Positions 45,976-54,462 of a stretch of 64,000 bases of DNA are shown piece after piece (within the stretch, counting starts at the first letter, position 1; each line of letters starts with the position of its first letter). This DNA comes from Lachnospiraceae bacterium (lineage in GTDB: Bacteria > Bacillota > Clostridia > Lachnospirales > Lachnospiraceae): NCBI GenBank assembly GCA_902363555.1, contig CABJAM010000001.1, positions 62,001-126,000 on the forward strand. The letters run 5' to 3'. A program made the translations under genes and the position numbers. A model generated the notes under the pieces. The model did not search any database. It saw only the letters and a program-made list of their open reading frames with translations, and was not told the DNA's origin.

Positions 45976-46090
45976 GCCAAACTGGGGAGCTTGCTCACCA
46001 GCTTGGCGACCGCCGCGACCCGGTGGAGCGAAGCGGAACCGGGTGTGCGAAGCAGAACCGGGTGTGCGAAGCGACGAGCCGGGGCGTATT
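45976..46090. repeat. G+C-rich hairpin and tandem repeats
   Basis: GCCAA..CTGG pairs with CCAG..TTGGC (45976-46007). Then about 19-bp units with TGCGAAGC and ACCGGG repeat roughly three times, and GAAGCGACGAGCC occurs at both ends. The base composition is much richer in G+C than the surroundings. No coding evidence. From 46091 to 46237 nothing else is seen except the next gene's ribosome site. Confidence 0.6.
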
Positions 46091-46237
46091 GTGATTGAAT
46101 TTAGCAAGCCACCGTGTTAAAATAGAAATATATTTGGAGTAAAGATTTGCCGGTGGTTGTGTTTTCGCGAGTGTTCAGATTTTGAAGACAAGGCAATGTC
46201 CGGCCGCGACGAATTATGGGGAAAGGGGCAACGAGAT

Positions 46238-47611
46238 ATGGACGAGCTGGAAAAGATTAAAAAATGTTTCTGTGCGTTTATCGAAGGAAGCTTGGTTTCC
46301 CGGGATATTGACAAGGTTACAGACCTCTTCACGGAAGATATCATGGGGATCGGCATGGGTGCTCAGGGCGTTGTAAGATGCAAGGAGGATATGCGTCCGA
46401 TTCTGCTGAATACACGCAGCGACGTGGATAGCACGCAAACTTCGATACAATACAGTAATATGCAAATTCGTTATTACGGTGATGATTATGCCAATATTTG
46501 CGCGACGGTGACGATCACGACTGAAACACGTGGGAAGCTGCAAAAAAGCCACATTGGACAATGCGCCAGTCTGCGGAGGATTTCCGGCGTATGGAAAATT
46601 AACATGGTACAGGCGACTCCTCTGTCTGTGGATATTCAGGAAATCGATGCGTACCCGCTTTCCTTTGCGGAGGATGAGATTGAGAAATACCGGATGCAGG
46701 AGCAGTTCTCCAATATCATGCGGCGCAATGTGATCGCTACATATAAAATTGATTTTGAGCTTGGCATCTATGAAGAATATATTCCCACGGATAAATATTC
46801 TGTGCCGGTAGAAAAGGGCGATGATTATGAGAGCAAAGTGTTCAAATCCGCCAGTGAAATGCTGGACGGAGATGCACAGCTATTATTTGTGCAGACATTT
46901 TCTATCGGTAACCTTATAGGGAATTATCAGTCAGGGCAGACCGATGTGACCCTGGACTATGAATCCATACAGCCGGACGGGAAACGACTCTGGCTCAGGA
47001 GCAATATGCATCTGTTTACCGATATCAAGGGTCATTTGAAGGGTTATCTGTATTTGCTGGATATAGACAGGCAAAAACGACAGGAATTAAGACTGACACA
47101 ACAGGCCGAGCTGGATTTAATGACGTCCGTGTATAACAAGGAAACGACACGCAAGAAAATTGAATTGGCTATTGAACTGTATTCTATGCCAATGACCTGC
47201 GCATTTTTTATGCTTGATCTTGATCATTTTAAACAGATCAATGATACGTATGGGCATGCCAAAGGCGATGATGTCATTATACAAACGGCAAACATATTAA
47301 AATCGTGTTTTGGTAACGATGATATTATCGGCAGAATGGGCGGCGACGAATTTTGCGTGTTTTATACAGGTGACAGTCACTATGAGGTTCTTGCCAAAAA
47401 GGCTGAACAAGTTTGTGAGGCTGTGAGAAATATCCATCCCGGAAGTGAGGATGGCCCCGGAACTTCTGTAAGCATTGGAATTGTGAGACGGGTTGGTAAT
47501 GAAAGCTTTGATGAATTGTATCAGAAGGCGGATAAAGCGCTTTATGTAAGAAAAGCGCAGCAGGGGCGGAATGGATATACGATTTACGAGAGTATTTCGT
47601 CAGATAAGTAG
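46238..47611 (+). CDS. Diguanylate cyclase (GGDEF) with N-terminal SnoaL/NTF2-like domain
   Basis: Residues about 1-130 look like an SnoaL/NTF2-like fold (FIEGSLVSRDIDKVTDLFTEDI), a plausible ligand-binding sensor; the C-terminal ~170 residues form a GGDEF domain with intact GRMGGDEF and the substrate motif DLDHFKQINDTYGHAKGD. It should make cyclic di-GMP. No membrane segments. The ATG at 46238 follows AAAGGGG at 9 bp; upstream in-frame ATGs (46157, 46196) are less likely starts. Confidence 0.85.
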   Translation: MDELEKIKKCFCAFIEGSLVSRDIDKVTDLFTEDIMGIGMGAQGVVRCKEDMRPILLNTRSDVDSTQTSIQYSNMQIRYYGDDYANICATVTITTETRGKLQKSHIGQCASLRRISGVWKINMVQATPLSVDIQEIDAYPLSFAEDEIEKYRMQEQFSNIMRRNVIATYKIDFELGIYEEYIPTDKYSVPVEKGDDYESKVFKSASEMLDGDAQLLFVQTFSIGNLIGNYQSGQTDVTLDYESIQPDGKRLWLRSNMHLFTDIKGHLKGYLYLLDIDRQKRQELRLTQQAELDLMTSVYNKETTRKKIELAIELYSMPMTCAFFMLDLDHFKQINDTYGHAKGDDVIIQTANILKSCFGNDDIIGRMGGDEFCVFYTGDSHYEVLAKKAEQVCEAVRNIHPGSEDGPGTSVSIGIVRRVGNESFDELYQKADKALYVRKAQQGRNGYTIYESISSDK

Positions 47612-47616
47612 AGGGA

Positions 47617-47643
47617 TAACAGTTCAGATAGGCTGAACGGTTA
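47617..47643. terminator. Palindromic hairpin (GTAACAGTTCAG class)
   Basis: TAACAGTTCAG and CTGAACGGTTA pair with one mismatch around a 5-base loop, just after the GGDEF gene. A member of the dispersed palindrome family. Confidence 0.5.
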
Positions 47644-47661
47644 CGTAAAGGAGGCTTTGCC

Positions 47662-47937
47662 ATGAAGGTCCGCAAAAAAGTTATTGTATATGGTTATGTC
47701 CAGGGCGTGGGCTTCCGTTACTTTGCCAGAATGAACGCCGAACACTTTAATGTCACCGGCTTTGTGGAAAATCTGTATGACGGCAGCGTATTGCTGGAAG
47801 TGGAAGGACGGGATTATGTCGTCGAAGCTTTCCTGGAGGCCATTGGGAAAGGAAATCGTTATATTGATGTGGAGCACATGGAGATTAAGGATATTCCATT
47901 GCGAGACGACCGCAGCTTTAAAATTAAATATTATTAA
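47662..47937 (+). CDS. acyP: Acylphosphatase
   Basis: A 91-residue protein with the acylphosphatase signature GYVQGVGFRYFA (Arg binds phosphate) and the conserved Asn in FVENLYDGSV. It hydrolyses carboxyl-phosphate bonds such as acetyl or carbamoyl phosphate in the cytoplasm. AAAGGAGG precedes the ATG. Its link to neighbours is not obvious. Confidence 0.9.
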   Translation: MKVRKKVIVYGYVQGVGFRYFARMNAEHFNVTGFVENLYDGSVLLEVEGRDYVVEAFLEAIGKGNRYIDVEHMEIKDIPLRDDRSFKIKYY

Positions 47938-47964
47938 AAATAAATAGTTTTAGGAGACGAAAAA

Positions 47965-48321
47965 ATGATAAAGAGAAAACAGGATATCGAAGTAAGAACT
48001 GTAAAAGAAGCTCAAAAAGGAAAAGGTGAAATTTATTTCCACGACTGGCTTACAAAGGATGAGGCATACGGCCTTGGCCGGGTATTTTCAAAGCTGGTCC
48101 TGCCTCCGGGAAGTTCTATCGGAGTGCATCAGCATGTGGGTGAGTTTGAGGCGTTTTATGTGCTGGACGGACAGGCCACAGTAACCGATGGCAGTATGGT
48201 GGCTACTTTGAACCCTGGAGATATGAATTTGTGCCGGGAAGGCGATTTCCATGGCGTGGAGAATTGCACGGATAAGGATTTAGTTCTTTTGGCGCTTATT
48301 ATGAATGTTCCTGAGAAATAA
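47965..48321 (+). CDS. Small cupin-domain protein
   Basis: A single-domain cupin of 118 residues: HQHVGEFEAFYVLDGQATVTDG (metal ligands H, H, E) and a second motif with GDFHGVENC. Such proteins bind sugars or act as isomerases; the role here is unknown. It lies 15 bp upstream of the YesM-type kinase, so it may belong to that regulatory operon. Confidence 0.8.
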   Translation: MIKRKQDIEVRTVKEAQKGKGEIYFHDWLTKDEAYGLGRVFSKLVLPPGSSIGVHQHVGEFEAFYVLDGQATVTDGSMVATLNPGDMNLCREGDFHGVENCTDKDLVLLALIMNVPEK

Positions 48322-48336
48322 AAGAGGCACATACGA

Positions 48337-50070
48337 ATGGATAAAAATCATAGTCATGGACGGCTGGCTCATACCCTGAAATTCAAGCTCATGCTCCTTC
48401 TCGCTGTCCTGGTCATCCCGCTTATCGTCATTTTATATTTGAATAATTATTATTCTGTAAAGCTGGCTGATGAGCAGATGAGCAGCTATACCACGCGGAT
48501 TCTGGAAAACTACACGACCCAGTTGGATACAAAAATGGCCAATGTCAGTGAGTATCTGCTTCGGATGTGTCTGAGCGATGCCGAGAGTCTTAACGTTTCG
48601 GATCGCAATGACCGGTATTTTTACCGGCAGGAGCTGCATGGGGAGCTTCAGAAGGTTATCGGGTTTTATGATGTGGTAGATGGGATATTTGTATATCAGT
48701 CGGCCTATGATGAATTTGCCCAGTACACCCGGCCGACGCTGGACTACGGCTACACATCGGAAATCGGACAATATATGCAGGGGCATTTAGATGATATTCT
48801 GGCTAAGAATGCTGAAACCTGGAACACCATAAATATAAATAACAGGGATTATTTTGTATATACACTCAAAGCTGACGATACCTATTTGGGAGCCTGGGTA
48901 TCCGCGGAAGAAATTATCGGCCAGATCGAATCGCTGCAGATGGGCGCGCTGATTTCCGTACAGTTTATGTCCGACGGGCGGCCGGTTATTCAAAGCGCCT
49001 GCGGGGCAAACGGCGGCGTACAAGACAAAGTTCGCGGTGCAGCCCCGGTCGAGGTTGACGGAAAGCACAGCTATGACGTGTCTGCGCATATGGCATCGGG
49101 CGCCCTGGATATCGTGGTCGCTCTGGAAACCGTGCCGGTCTACCAGCTCCTCAGCAATTTCCAGTGGGTGATCATGGCGGCCAGCGCAGTCATTGTCATT
49201 CTTTTACTGGGTTCGGCCCTGATTTATAAAAAGTATATATTTACACCCATGCGCGGTGTAGAAACCGCTATTGCGCAGGTCGAGCAGGGCAACTGGGATT
49301 ACCGCATTGAGGGAAAGAGTACAAGCGCGGAGTTTGACCATATCAATGAGAATTTCAATGCCATGTCCTCGGAAATTCACAACCTGAAAATTGACATTTA
49401 CGAGGAAGAAATTCAGCGGCAGCAGGTGGAGCTGGAATATCTTCATTACCAGATTAAGCCCCATTTTTTCCTGAATGTCATCAATACGATCAACAGCATG
49501 GCTCAGATCAGGGAAACTTCCCTGATCCAGAAAATGACCCAGTATCTTTCGGCCTACATCCGCTACACCTTTCGCCGGGAACGCTCCATGGTCACCATTA
49601 AGGAGGAGCTGGAAAATGTGAAAAATTATCTGGGAATGCAGCTTCTGCGTTTCCCGGACAGTCTTGAATGTGAAATGGACATGGAAACCCGTGCCATGGA
49701 CGTGGAGATTCCGGCCATGACGATGATGACATTTGTGGAAAATATAATCAAGCACGCCTTTGACATGTATGAATGTACAAAAATCACATTGCGCGCGGTC
49801 ATAGAAGACGACTGCGTTCATATTGTCATAAAGGATTCTGGAAAAGGCTTTGACGCCGAAGCCATTGAGCATATTATGCAGTGTGAGGAGATTGGCGAGG
49901 GCGGTAAGCAGGTCGGTATTGTAAATATTAAAAAGCGTCTCCGGCTGATTTACGGGGATGCGGCCAGGATAATTGCATCCAATGAGGATGGTGCAAAAAT
50001 AGAAATTGTTTTGCCGGTACGATCTTCGGTCGAAACGGAGGTACATAATGAACATACTAATCGTGGATGA
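48337..50070 (+). CDS. YesM-type sensor histidine kinase, second copy
   Basis: Two membrane helices (about 17-35 and 270-292), extracellular sensor, HAMP, pfam06580 kinase domain with His376 in QIKPHFFLN, and HATPase_c with VENIIKHAF and KDSGKGF. It overlaps the YesN-type regulator gene by 23 bp. No transporter adjoins this pair, so the target genes are elsewhere: the sulfated-sugar locus or the PhlG-like operon are the nearest candidates. Confidence 0.9.
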   Translation: MDKNHSHGRLAHTLKFKLMLLLAVLVIPLIVILYLNNYYSVKLADEQMSSYTTRILENYTTQLDTKMANVSEYLLRMCLSDAESLNVSDRNDRYFYRQELHGELQKVIGFYDVVDGIFVYQSAYDEFAQYTRPTLDYGYTSEIGQYMQGHLDDILAKNAETWNTININNRDYFVYTLKADDTYLGAWVSAEEIIGQIESLQMGALISVQFMSDGRPVIQSACGANGGVQDKVRGAAPVEVDGKHSYDVSAHMASGALDIVVALETVPVYQLLSNFQWVIMAASAVIVILLLGSALIYKKYIFTPMRGVETAIAQVEQGNWDYRIEGKSTSAEFDHINENFNAMSSEIHNLKIDIYEEEIQRQQVELEYLHYQIKPHFFLNVINTINSMAQIRETSLIQKMTQYLSAYIRYTFRRERSMVTIKEELENVKNYLGMQLLRFPDSLECEMDMETRAMDVEIPAMTMMTFVENIIKHAFDMYECTKITLRAVIEDDCVHIVIKDSGKGFDAEAIEHIMQCEEIGEGGKQVGIVNIKKRLRLIYGDAARIIASNEDGAKIEIVLPVRSSVETEVHNEHTNRG

Positions 50071-51604
50071 TGAGGTATTTACGGTTCGGGCCATACAGAC
50101 GACGCTGGACTGGGAAGGCCTTGGCATACAAAAGGTGTTTTCGGCCTACAACGCGGCCAGAGCCCGGGATATTATTTCGGAAAATAAAATCGATCTGATG
50201 CTCTGCGACATAGAAATGCCCCGGGAGGATGGTTTATCGCTGGTGGCCTGGCTGCGGGAACAGGGCTATACGATGGAAGTCATTTTTCTCACCTGCCACT
50301 CGGAATTTGAATATGCAAGGCGCGCCCTGAAGCTTCATGTATTTGATTATGTCGTAAAGCCGGTGGATTTCGATGCGCTTGCGAAGGTGGTCATAAATGC
50401 CATGGAAAAGCTTGAGGCTGAGCGGCAGAAGGAAATAAAGACCCAGATGGGCGAATATTGGATGGAAAATAAGCAGGTGGTGGAGCAGCGCTTCTGGCAG
50501 TCGCTTTTGATGCCGGCGGAACAAAAATCTCCGGAGGAGATGGAGCAGGATGCCAATAAGCAGAATATCGACTTTGACAAGGATAAGGTTTACCGCCTGA
50601 TCCTTATCAGTGTGAAGAAGATCCGCACACTGCTGGATAACTGGAACGATGAATTGCTGATTTTTACATTGCAAAATCTGGCAAAGGAGCTGATTTTGCA
50701 GGACCTGTATTCCAATCGGACCATGGAGGCCAGGGATAAATTTCTGATTATCAGTGAAGCTGCAAATGCGGACGAGATCCGCCGGCTCTGTGAAAATTAT
50801 GTGGCTGTGTGTAAAAAATATGTGGGAACGTCGGTTTTCTGCTATGTGAGCAACGGTATTTTCTGTGAGGAATTTGCTCAGAGCTATGACAGCCTGTGCA
50901 TGGTGGAAAAAAATGATGTGGCCGGCAGTGAAGAAATCGTGTTTGACAGCGGGCTGGGTCTGACGGCTGGTGATGCCGACCTGTCTGTGCCGGAGCCGAT
51001 GAAGGAGCTTTTATATCGCGGTGATAAAGATGGCTTTTTGAAAATGTACAGGGATTTTATCCGGGGAGCCGCTGCCGGACACCGGCTAAACTATAATTCT
51101 CTCAAAAACGTGCAGCAGGACCTGCTCCAATGCTTTTTTGTTTATATGGAAAGAAATCATATCCAGGCCCATCAGGTTGGGCGGCTGACCCAGGAAAGCG
51201 CCGAGGCTGTGGAGCAGATGAATCAGTGGGTAGAGCGGTGCCTGGATGTTTTGTTCCAGAACCGTCCGGAAGGCTCGGCCACAACTACGGAGCTGGTTGT
51301 TGAGAAGATTAAAAGCTATGTGCTGGATCATCTGGGCGAGGAACTGACACGTGAGAGTATAGCCAGACAGGTGAATTTAAGTCCGGATTATATGGCAAAA
51401 ATATTTAAGAGCGAAGTCCATACAACTCTGAGCCAGTATATTATCGATGAGCGTATGGAAAAGGCTGTGCTGCTCATGCGCACCACCCGTCTGAATGTGA
51501 GCCAGATCGCCGCAGCGGTTGGCTGCGATAATTTTTCATACTTTACAAAGCTGTTTAAAAAGCACACCGGGCTAACGCCGCGGGAATACCGTATGAAAAA
51601 TTAG
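50048..51604 (+). CDS. YesN-type response regulator with AraC DNA-binding domain, second copy
   Basis: Receiver with DDE and phospho-acceptor Asp54 (LCDIEMP), a long linker, and a C-terminal AraC domain (ESIARQVNLSPDYMAKIFK; NVSQIAAAVGCDNFSYFTKLFKK). The ATG at 50048 follows CGGAGG. It is the partner of the overlapping kinase. Confidence 0.9.
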   Translation: MNILIVDDEVFTVRAIQTTLDWEGLGIQKVFSAYNAARARDIISENKIDLMLCDIEMPREDGLSLVAWLREQGYTMEVIFLTCHSEFEYARRALKLHVFDYVVKPVDFDALAKVVINAMEKLEAERQKEIKTQMGEYWMENKQVVEQRFWQSLLMPAEQKSPEEMEQDANKQNIDFDKDKVYRLILISVKKIRTLLDNWNDELLIFTLQNLAKELILQDLYSNRTMEARDKFLIISEAANADEIRRLCENYVAVCKKYVGTSVFCYVSNGIFCEEFAQSYDSLCMVEKNDVAGSEEIVFDSGLGLTAGDADLSVPEPMKELLYRGDKDGFLKMYRDFIRGAAAGHRLNYNSLKNVQQDLLQCFFVYMERNHIQAHQVGRLTQESAEAVEQMNQWVERCLDVLFQNRPEGSATTTELVVEKIKSYVLDHLGEELTRESIARQVNLSPDYMAKIFKSEVHTTLSQYIIDERMEKAVLLMRTTRLNVSQIAAAVGCDNFSYFTKLFKKHTGLTPREYRMKN

Positions 51605-51643
51605 ACGGTTGCGGATAAATGGAACTGTTTGTGTGGATAAACG

Positions 51644-51678
51644 GCCCGGGCTTTTCTTCTATTGTGGATAGCCCGGGC
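51644..51678. terminator. Probable terminator between convergent operons
   Basis: GCCCGGGCT and AGCCCGGGC form a 9-bp G+C-rich stem followed by TGTTGTATTTT. It lies between the YesN gene and the convergent toxin-antitoxin operon. Confidence 0.6.
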
Positions 51679-51709
51679 TGTTGTATTTTGAGTAAAGTAT
51701 TTATTAGGT

Positions 51710-52093
51710 TCAGTCATTATTTGCATTAAAGTTTGCCAATAGATTTGTGGGTATTAACGAGGGCGGAACCGCTGCAATGGCCATTGCAGAAGATAATACA
51801 GCATTTAAGTGGGGTAAAAGTGTTTTGATAATATAATCTTTGAGATATTCATCGCTGATATTGTCGGAATCAGAGCTGAAAATTCCTGAAATTTCAACTT
51901 CTACAAAGAAATTTTCTTCTCTTCTATTATCCTCTTTAAAATACAATTGAGCTGCACAAGTTCCGATATATTTCAAATCATCCTTTTTATAGCTGCGGCA
52001 TATTTCCAGGTTTAACTCACCGTCCTCTGGAATGAATCGGTTAATTATATTTATAACGGGTACGGATATAGAATCTAAATGAATATGTGCCAT
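51710..52093 (-). CDS. SecB-like chaperone of a toxin-antitoxin-chaperone (TAC) module
   Basis: A 127-residue protein resembling SecB: VEVEISGIF beta-hairpin region, then LKDYIIKTLLPHLNAVLSSA helix and the PPSLIPTNLLANF tail, matching SecB's conserved C-terminal pattern. Clostridia generally lack SecB for export. SecB-like proteins beside an antitoxin usually act as a dedicated chaperone that folds and protects it. Its ATG overlaps the HicB stop (TAATG), so it is third in a hicA-hicB-secB operon. Family call from pattern only. Confidence 0.7.
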   Translation of the reverse strand: MAHIHLDSISVPVINIINRFIPEDGELNLEICRSYKKDDLKYIGTCAAQLYFKEDNRREENFFVEVEISGIFSSDSDNISDEYLKDYIIKTLLPHLNAVLSSAMAIAAVPPSLIPTNLLANFNANND

Positions 52094-52560
52094 TACATTT
52101 CCTCCGGAATTTCTTTAATATTTATACTAAATTTTTGCTTCTTAAAATTTTTGATATTTATAATCTTTGTGGTAGTTTCACTTCCCTCGGAATCAAGAAT
52201 ATGTTTAAATGAGTGTTGTTTAACTAAGCCGTTATAGTAAGCAATAGCATCATTAATATACTGATTAAGACTTATATTCATCTGCTTAGCATTTTCTGCT
52301 GCTTCTGCATGCATGAGTGGTGAAAATCTTAATGAGACTTTTCCGCTATATATAGATTGCCTTCGGGCAGTTCTTTCCGGAATCGGAATATTATATTCTT
52401 TAGCTGAGGAAAGCCATTCGTTCTCATTGGCCTCAAGTTCTGAAACGGCTTCGTTTAGTGTATCGCCCTGGCCGAGACATCCATTTAAAAATTTACTTTT
52501 AGCAACCCAAAAGATATGGTTTTCTACTTCCATCTGGTAGGCTTCAAATTCATATTTCAT
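52093..52560 (-). CDS. hicB: HicB-family antitoxin with C-terminal extension
   Basis: Residues 1-60 form the HicB partial RNase-H fold (KYEFEAYQMEVENHIFWVAK; CLGQGDTLNEAVSELE). Residues about 72-112 look like a ribbon-helix-helix DNA-binding domain (SGKVSLRFSPLMHAEAAENA). A further ~40-residue polar tail follows, which could be the chaperone-addiction segment recognised by the SecB-like partner. It neutralises HicA and should repress the operon. Start at 52560 (GGAGG 8 bp upstream), not 52575. Confidence 0.8.
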   Translation of the reverse strand: MKYEFEAYQMEVENHIFWVAKSKFLNGCLGQGDTLNEAVSELEANENEWLSSAKEYNIPIPERTARRQSIYSGKVSLRFSPLMHAEAAENAKQMNISLNQYINDAIAYYNGLVKQHSFKHILDSEGSETTTKIINIKNFKKQKFSINIKEIPEEM

Positions 52561-52574
52561 ATATAAATCCTCCA

Positions 52575-52820
52575 TTAATTTTGAATAAGGTCAAATAAGT
52601 CCTTTAATTCTTTTATGTATGCCTCTTTAACGGTTTTGCCATGTATTGGTATGGGGATGACCTTTCCTGAGGGAATATGGACAACCTTTTGACTATGATT
52701 ACCTCCGGTTTTTACGATGCACCCAAAATATTCGGCGACTACTTTAACATCCTCAAATGTAATATCATTTGGAATGGGTTTACGATAAAATTTGTCGATT
52801 CGTTTTTTTATAGAACTCAT
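52575..52820 (-). CDS. hicA: HicA-family mRNA-interferase toxin
   Basis: An 81-residue toxin with a double-stranded-RNA-binding-like fold. The GGNHSQKVVH motif carries the expected catalytic His42, and IPIPIHG is the conserved following strand. It cleaves mRNA and stops translation when free of HicB. AAAGGAGG precedes the ATG. It is the first gene of the operon, the usual HicA-then-HicB order. Confidence 0.85.
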   Translation of the reverse strand: MSSIKKRIDKFYRKPIPNDITFEDVKVVAEYFGCIVKTGGNHSQKVVHIPSGKVIPIPIHGKTVKEAYIKELKDLFDLIQN

Positions 52821-52835
52821 AATCCTCCTTTATTA

Positions 52836-52864
52836 ATGGTATCATATATGATACTGAACGTCAA
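52836..52864 (-). promoter_or_regulatory. hicAB promoter with a 16-bp palindromic operator
   Basis: On the minus strand TTGACG (52864-52859), a 17-bp spacer and TACCAT (52841-52836). The spacer holds the perfect palindrome GTATCATATATGATAC (52839-52854), the likely site for HicB autorepression. Confidence 0.65.
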
Positions 52865-53025
52865 CGCTTAATTGATCCAAATAAACTGTAAAAAGTTGCT
52901 AAATTATTGAAATTTTCTATTCCAGTAGATGGGATTTTCATTCGTGAGGGAGGGGTAAAAATACAAATAATTTAGAAATTTAAATTTAAGAAAAATGAAG
53001 AAGTTTATACGATTAGTATAACCCA

Positions 53026-53070
53026 ATGCCGAGGATATTTCAATATCAACTTACGAAATATCCTCGGCAT
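53026..53070. terminator. 16-bp perfect inverted repeat
   Basis: ATGCCGAGGATATTTC and its exact complement with a 13-base loop lie downstream of the LacI gene. A strong hairpin, but with no T-run on the minus strand. Confidence 0.6.
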
Positions 53071-53081
53071 AAGGGGGGTTC

Positions 53082-53110
53082 GTAACAGTTCAGTTCCTCT
53101 GAACTGTTAC
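53082..53110. repeat. Perfect palindromic hairpin (GTAACAGTTCAG class) containing the LacI stop codon
   Basis: GTAACAGTTCAG, loop TTCCT, CTGAACTGTTAC. The LacI gene's TAA lies within the right arm (53107-53109). The best copy of the dispersed palindrome family. Confidence 0.75.
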
Positions 53111-54141
53111 TCTAGTTTACTGGATTCCCGTTCAATATAAGTATAAGGCACGTTATTATCCACAGCCGGATATTCCTCCGGATTTATTTGATGCATCAAC
53201 AGCTCCATAGCGCGCAGGCCCATTTCGTAGGCGTGGACATAAATGGTCGACAAGGTGGGAGAAAACTCCATCCCTTCTGTGGTGGTCTGTCCGGTGCATA
53301 TAATGGCGACATCCTGGGGAATACGAAGCCCCTGCTGCTGCAAATAATTATAGACAGTGACACAGGCCGGAATGGAATTGAAAAAGAGGGCGTCCGGCCG
53401 CCGTTCTGAATTAAAATATTTATCTATGACTGGAATGAGTTCTGCCGCCGCCTCTCCGGCAAATTTATCCAGAATACAATAATTGGCTGACAGATCGTGT
53501 TCTTCTGTAAAGCTGTCAATGATCGCCTGTAACTGGTGTCGGTTATATTTTTGAAAATCGTTGTAAAGAACCTGAGGAAAAAATACCAGCCGCTGCCGCC
53601 CCTTCTCATAATAAATTTCCAGTACTGTTCGGATATAGTTGTAGTAGCCGCCGTAAAAATTGCGGTTTTTCTGATCAAATAGGCGTTTGCTGCCGGCATA
53701 GACAAAGGGCTTGTTCTTCTGATCCAGAAATGCCATATACTCCACGATCTCCGAGGATACCATGGGAAATATAATACCATCAAATTCATGGATTTTACTC
53801 AGCATTTCATCTGTATTCAAAAACGAATCATTAAAAAGAGTTATATTGTATCCATACTCAAAGGATTTATTGATGATACCGGATAAAACATTGGCCAAAT
53901 GTGTGCTGTTCTCATATTTAAGCGACGAAAAGCTGACGCCGATGGTCCGCGTGGATTTTTCCGCCAACCGGCGGGCTTTAATATTGGGGATATATCCAAG
54001 CTCATCCACTACGGAAAATACTCTGTCAATTGTTTCCTTGGGATAGTTTCCCTTGTGATTGATAATTTTAGAGATTGTCGATGGGGCAAGCTCTGTTTTT
54101 TTTGCTATATCATAAATCGTTACCGCTCGGTTTTCTTTCAT
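53107..54141 (-). CDS. LacI-family transcriptional repressor
   Basis: N-terminal LacI helix-turn-helix (TIYDIAKKTELAPSTISKIIN) and hinge (NIKARRLAEKSTRTIGVSF), followed by a periplasmic-binding-like effector domain. The ATG at 54141 is used; the ORF extends ten codons further upstream. It is divergent from the sulfated-sugar operon, and two matching operators lie between them. The effector is probably the imported sugar. Confidence 0.9.
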   Translation of the reverse strand: MKENRAVTIYDIAKKTELAPSTISKIINHKGNYPKETIDRVFSVVDELGYIPNIKARRLAEKSTRTIGVSFSSLKYENSTHLANVLSGIINKSFEYGYNITLFNDSFLNTDEMLSKIHEFDGIIFPMVSSEIVEYMAFLDQKNKPFVYAGSKRLFDQKNRNFYGGYYNYIRTVLEIYYEKGRQRLVFFPQVLYNDFQKYNRHQLQAIIDSFTEEHDLSANYCILDKFAGEAAAELIPVIDKYFNSERRPDALFFNSIPACVTVYNYLQQQGLRIPQDVAIICTGQTTTEGMEFSPTLSTIYVHAYEMGLRAMELLMHQINPEEYPAVDNNVPYTYIERESSKLE

Positions 54142-54232
54142 AGTTATATCCCGGATCCTTTCTAAAAACATATATGTTCAGTTTAAGTTTATTTTCGTGA
54201 ATTGTCAATAGAATATGTATTATTTCAAAGTG

Positions 54233-54248
54233 AGAAAACCGGTTTCTT
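54233..54248. promoter_or_regulatory. LacI-type operator O1
   Basis: AGAAAACCGGTTTCTT, centred on CG with AAACCGGTTT symmetry, about 92 bp upstream of the LacI start. It matches the second site at 54402-54417. Confidence 0.65.
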
Positions 54249-54364
54249 ATAGTAAACCCTCGATGTTAGCAAATTAATATCGATGATAATATAAAATATA
54301 TACAAAAATATTGATATAAATACAGATAAAACATACAAAATATGTTTATATAATAACTTTACCC

Positions 54365-54417
54365 TTGACAATATATATCTATAATGCTATTATCCAATTA
54401 AAGGAAATCGGTTTCCT
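54365..54417 (+). promoter_or_regulatory. Promoter and LacI operator O2 of the sulfatase-transporter operon
   Basis: TTGACA (54365-54370), a 17-bp spacer and TATTAT (54388-54393). AGGAAATCGGTTTCCT at 54402-54417 overlaps the transcription start and has the CG-centred LacI-type symmetry. Binding there would block the promoter; a loop with O1 is possible. Confidence 0.75.
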
Positions 54418-54462
54418 AAAACAAAAGTTGTACGATATTTTATTTATTGGAGGAGGATTATT

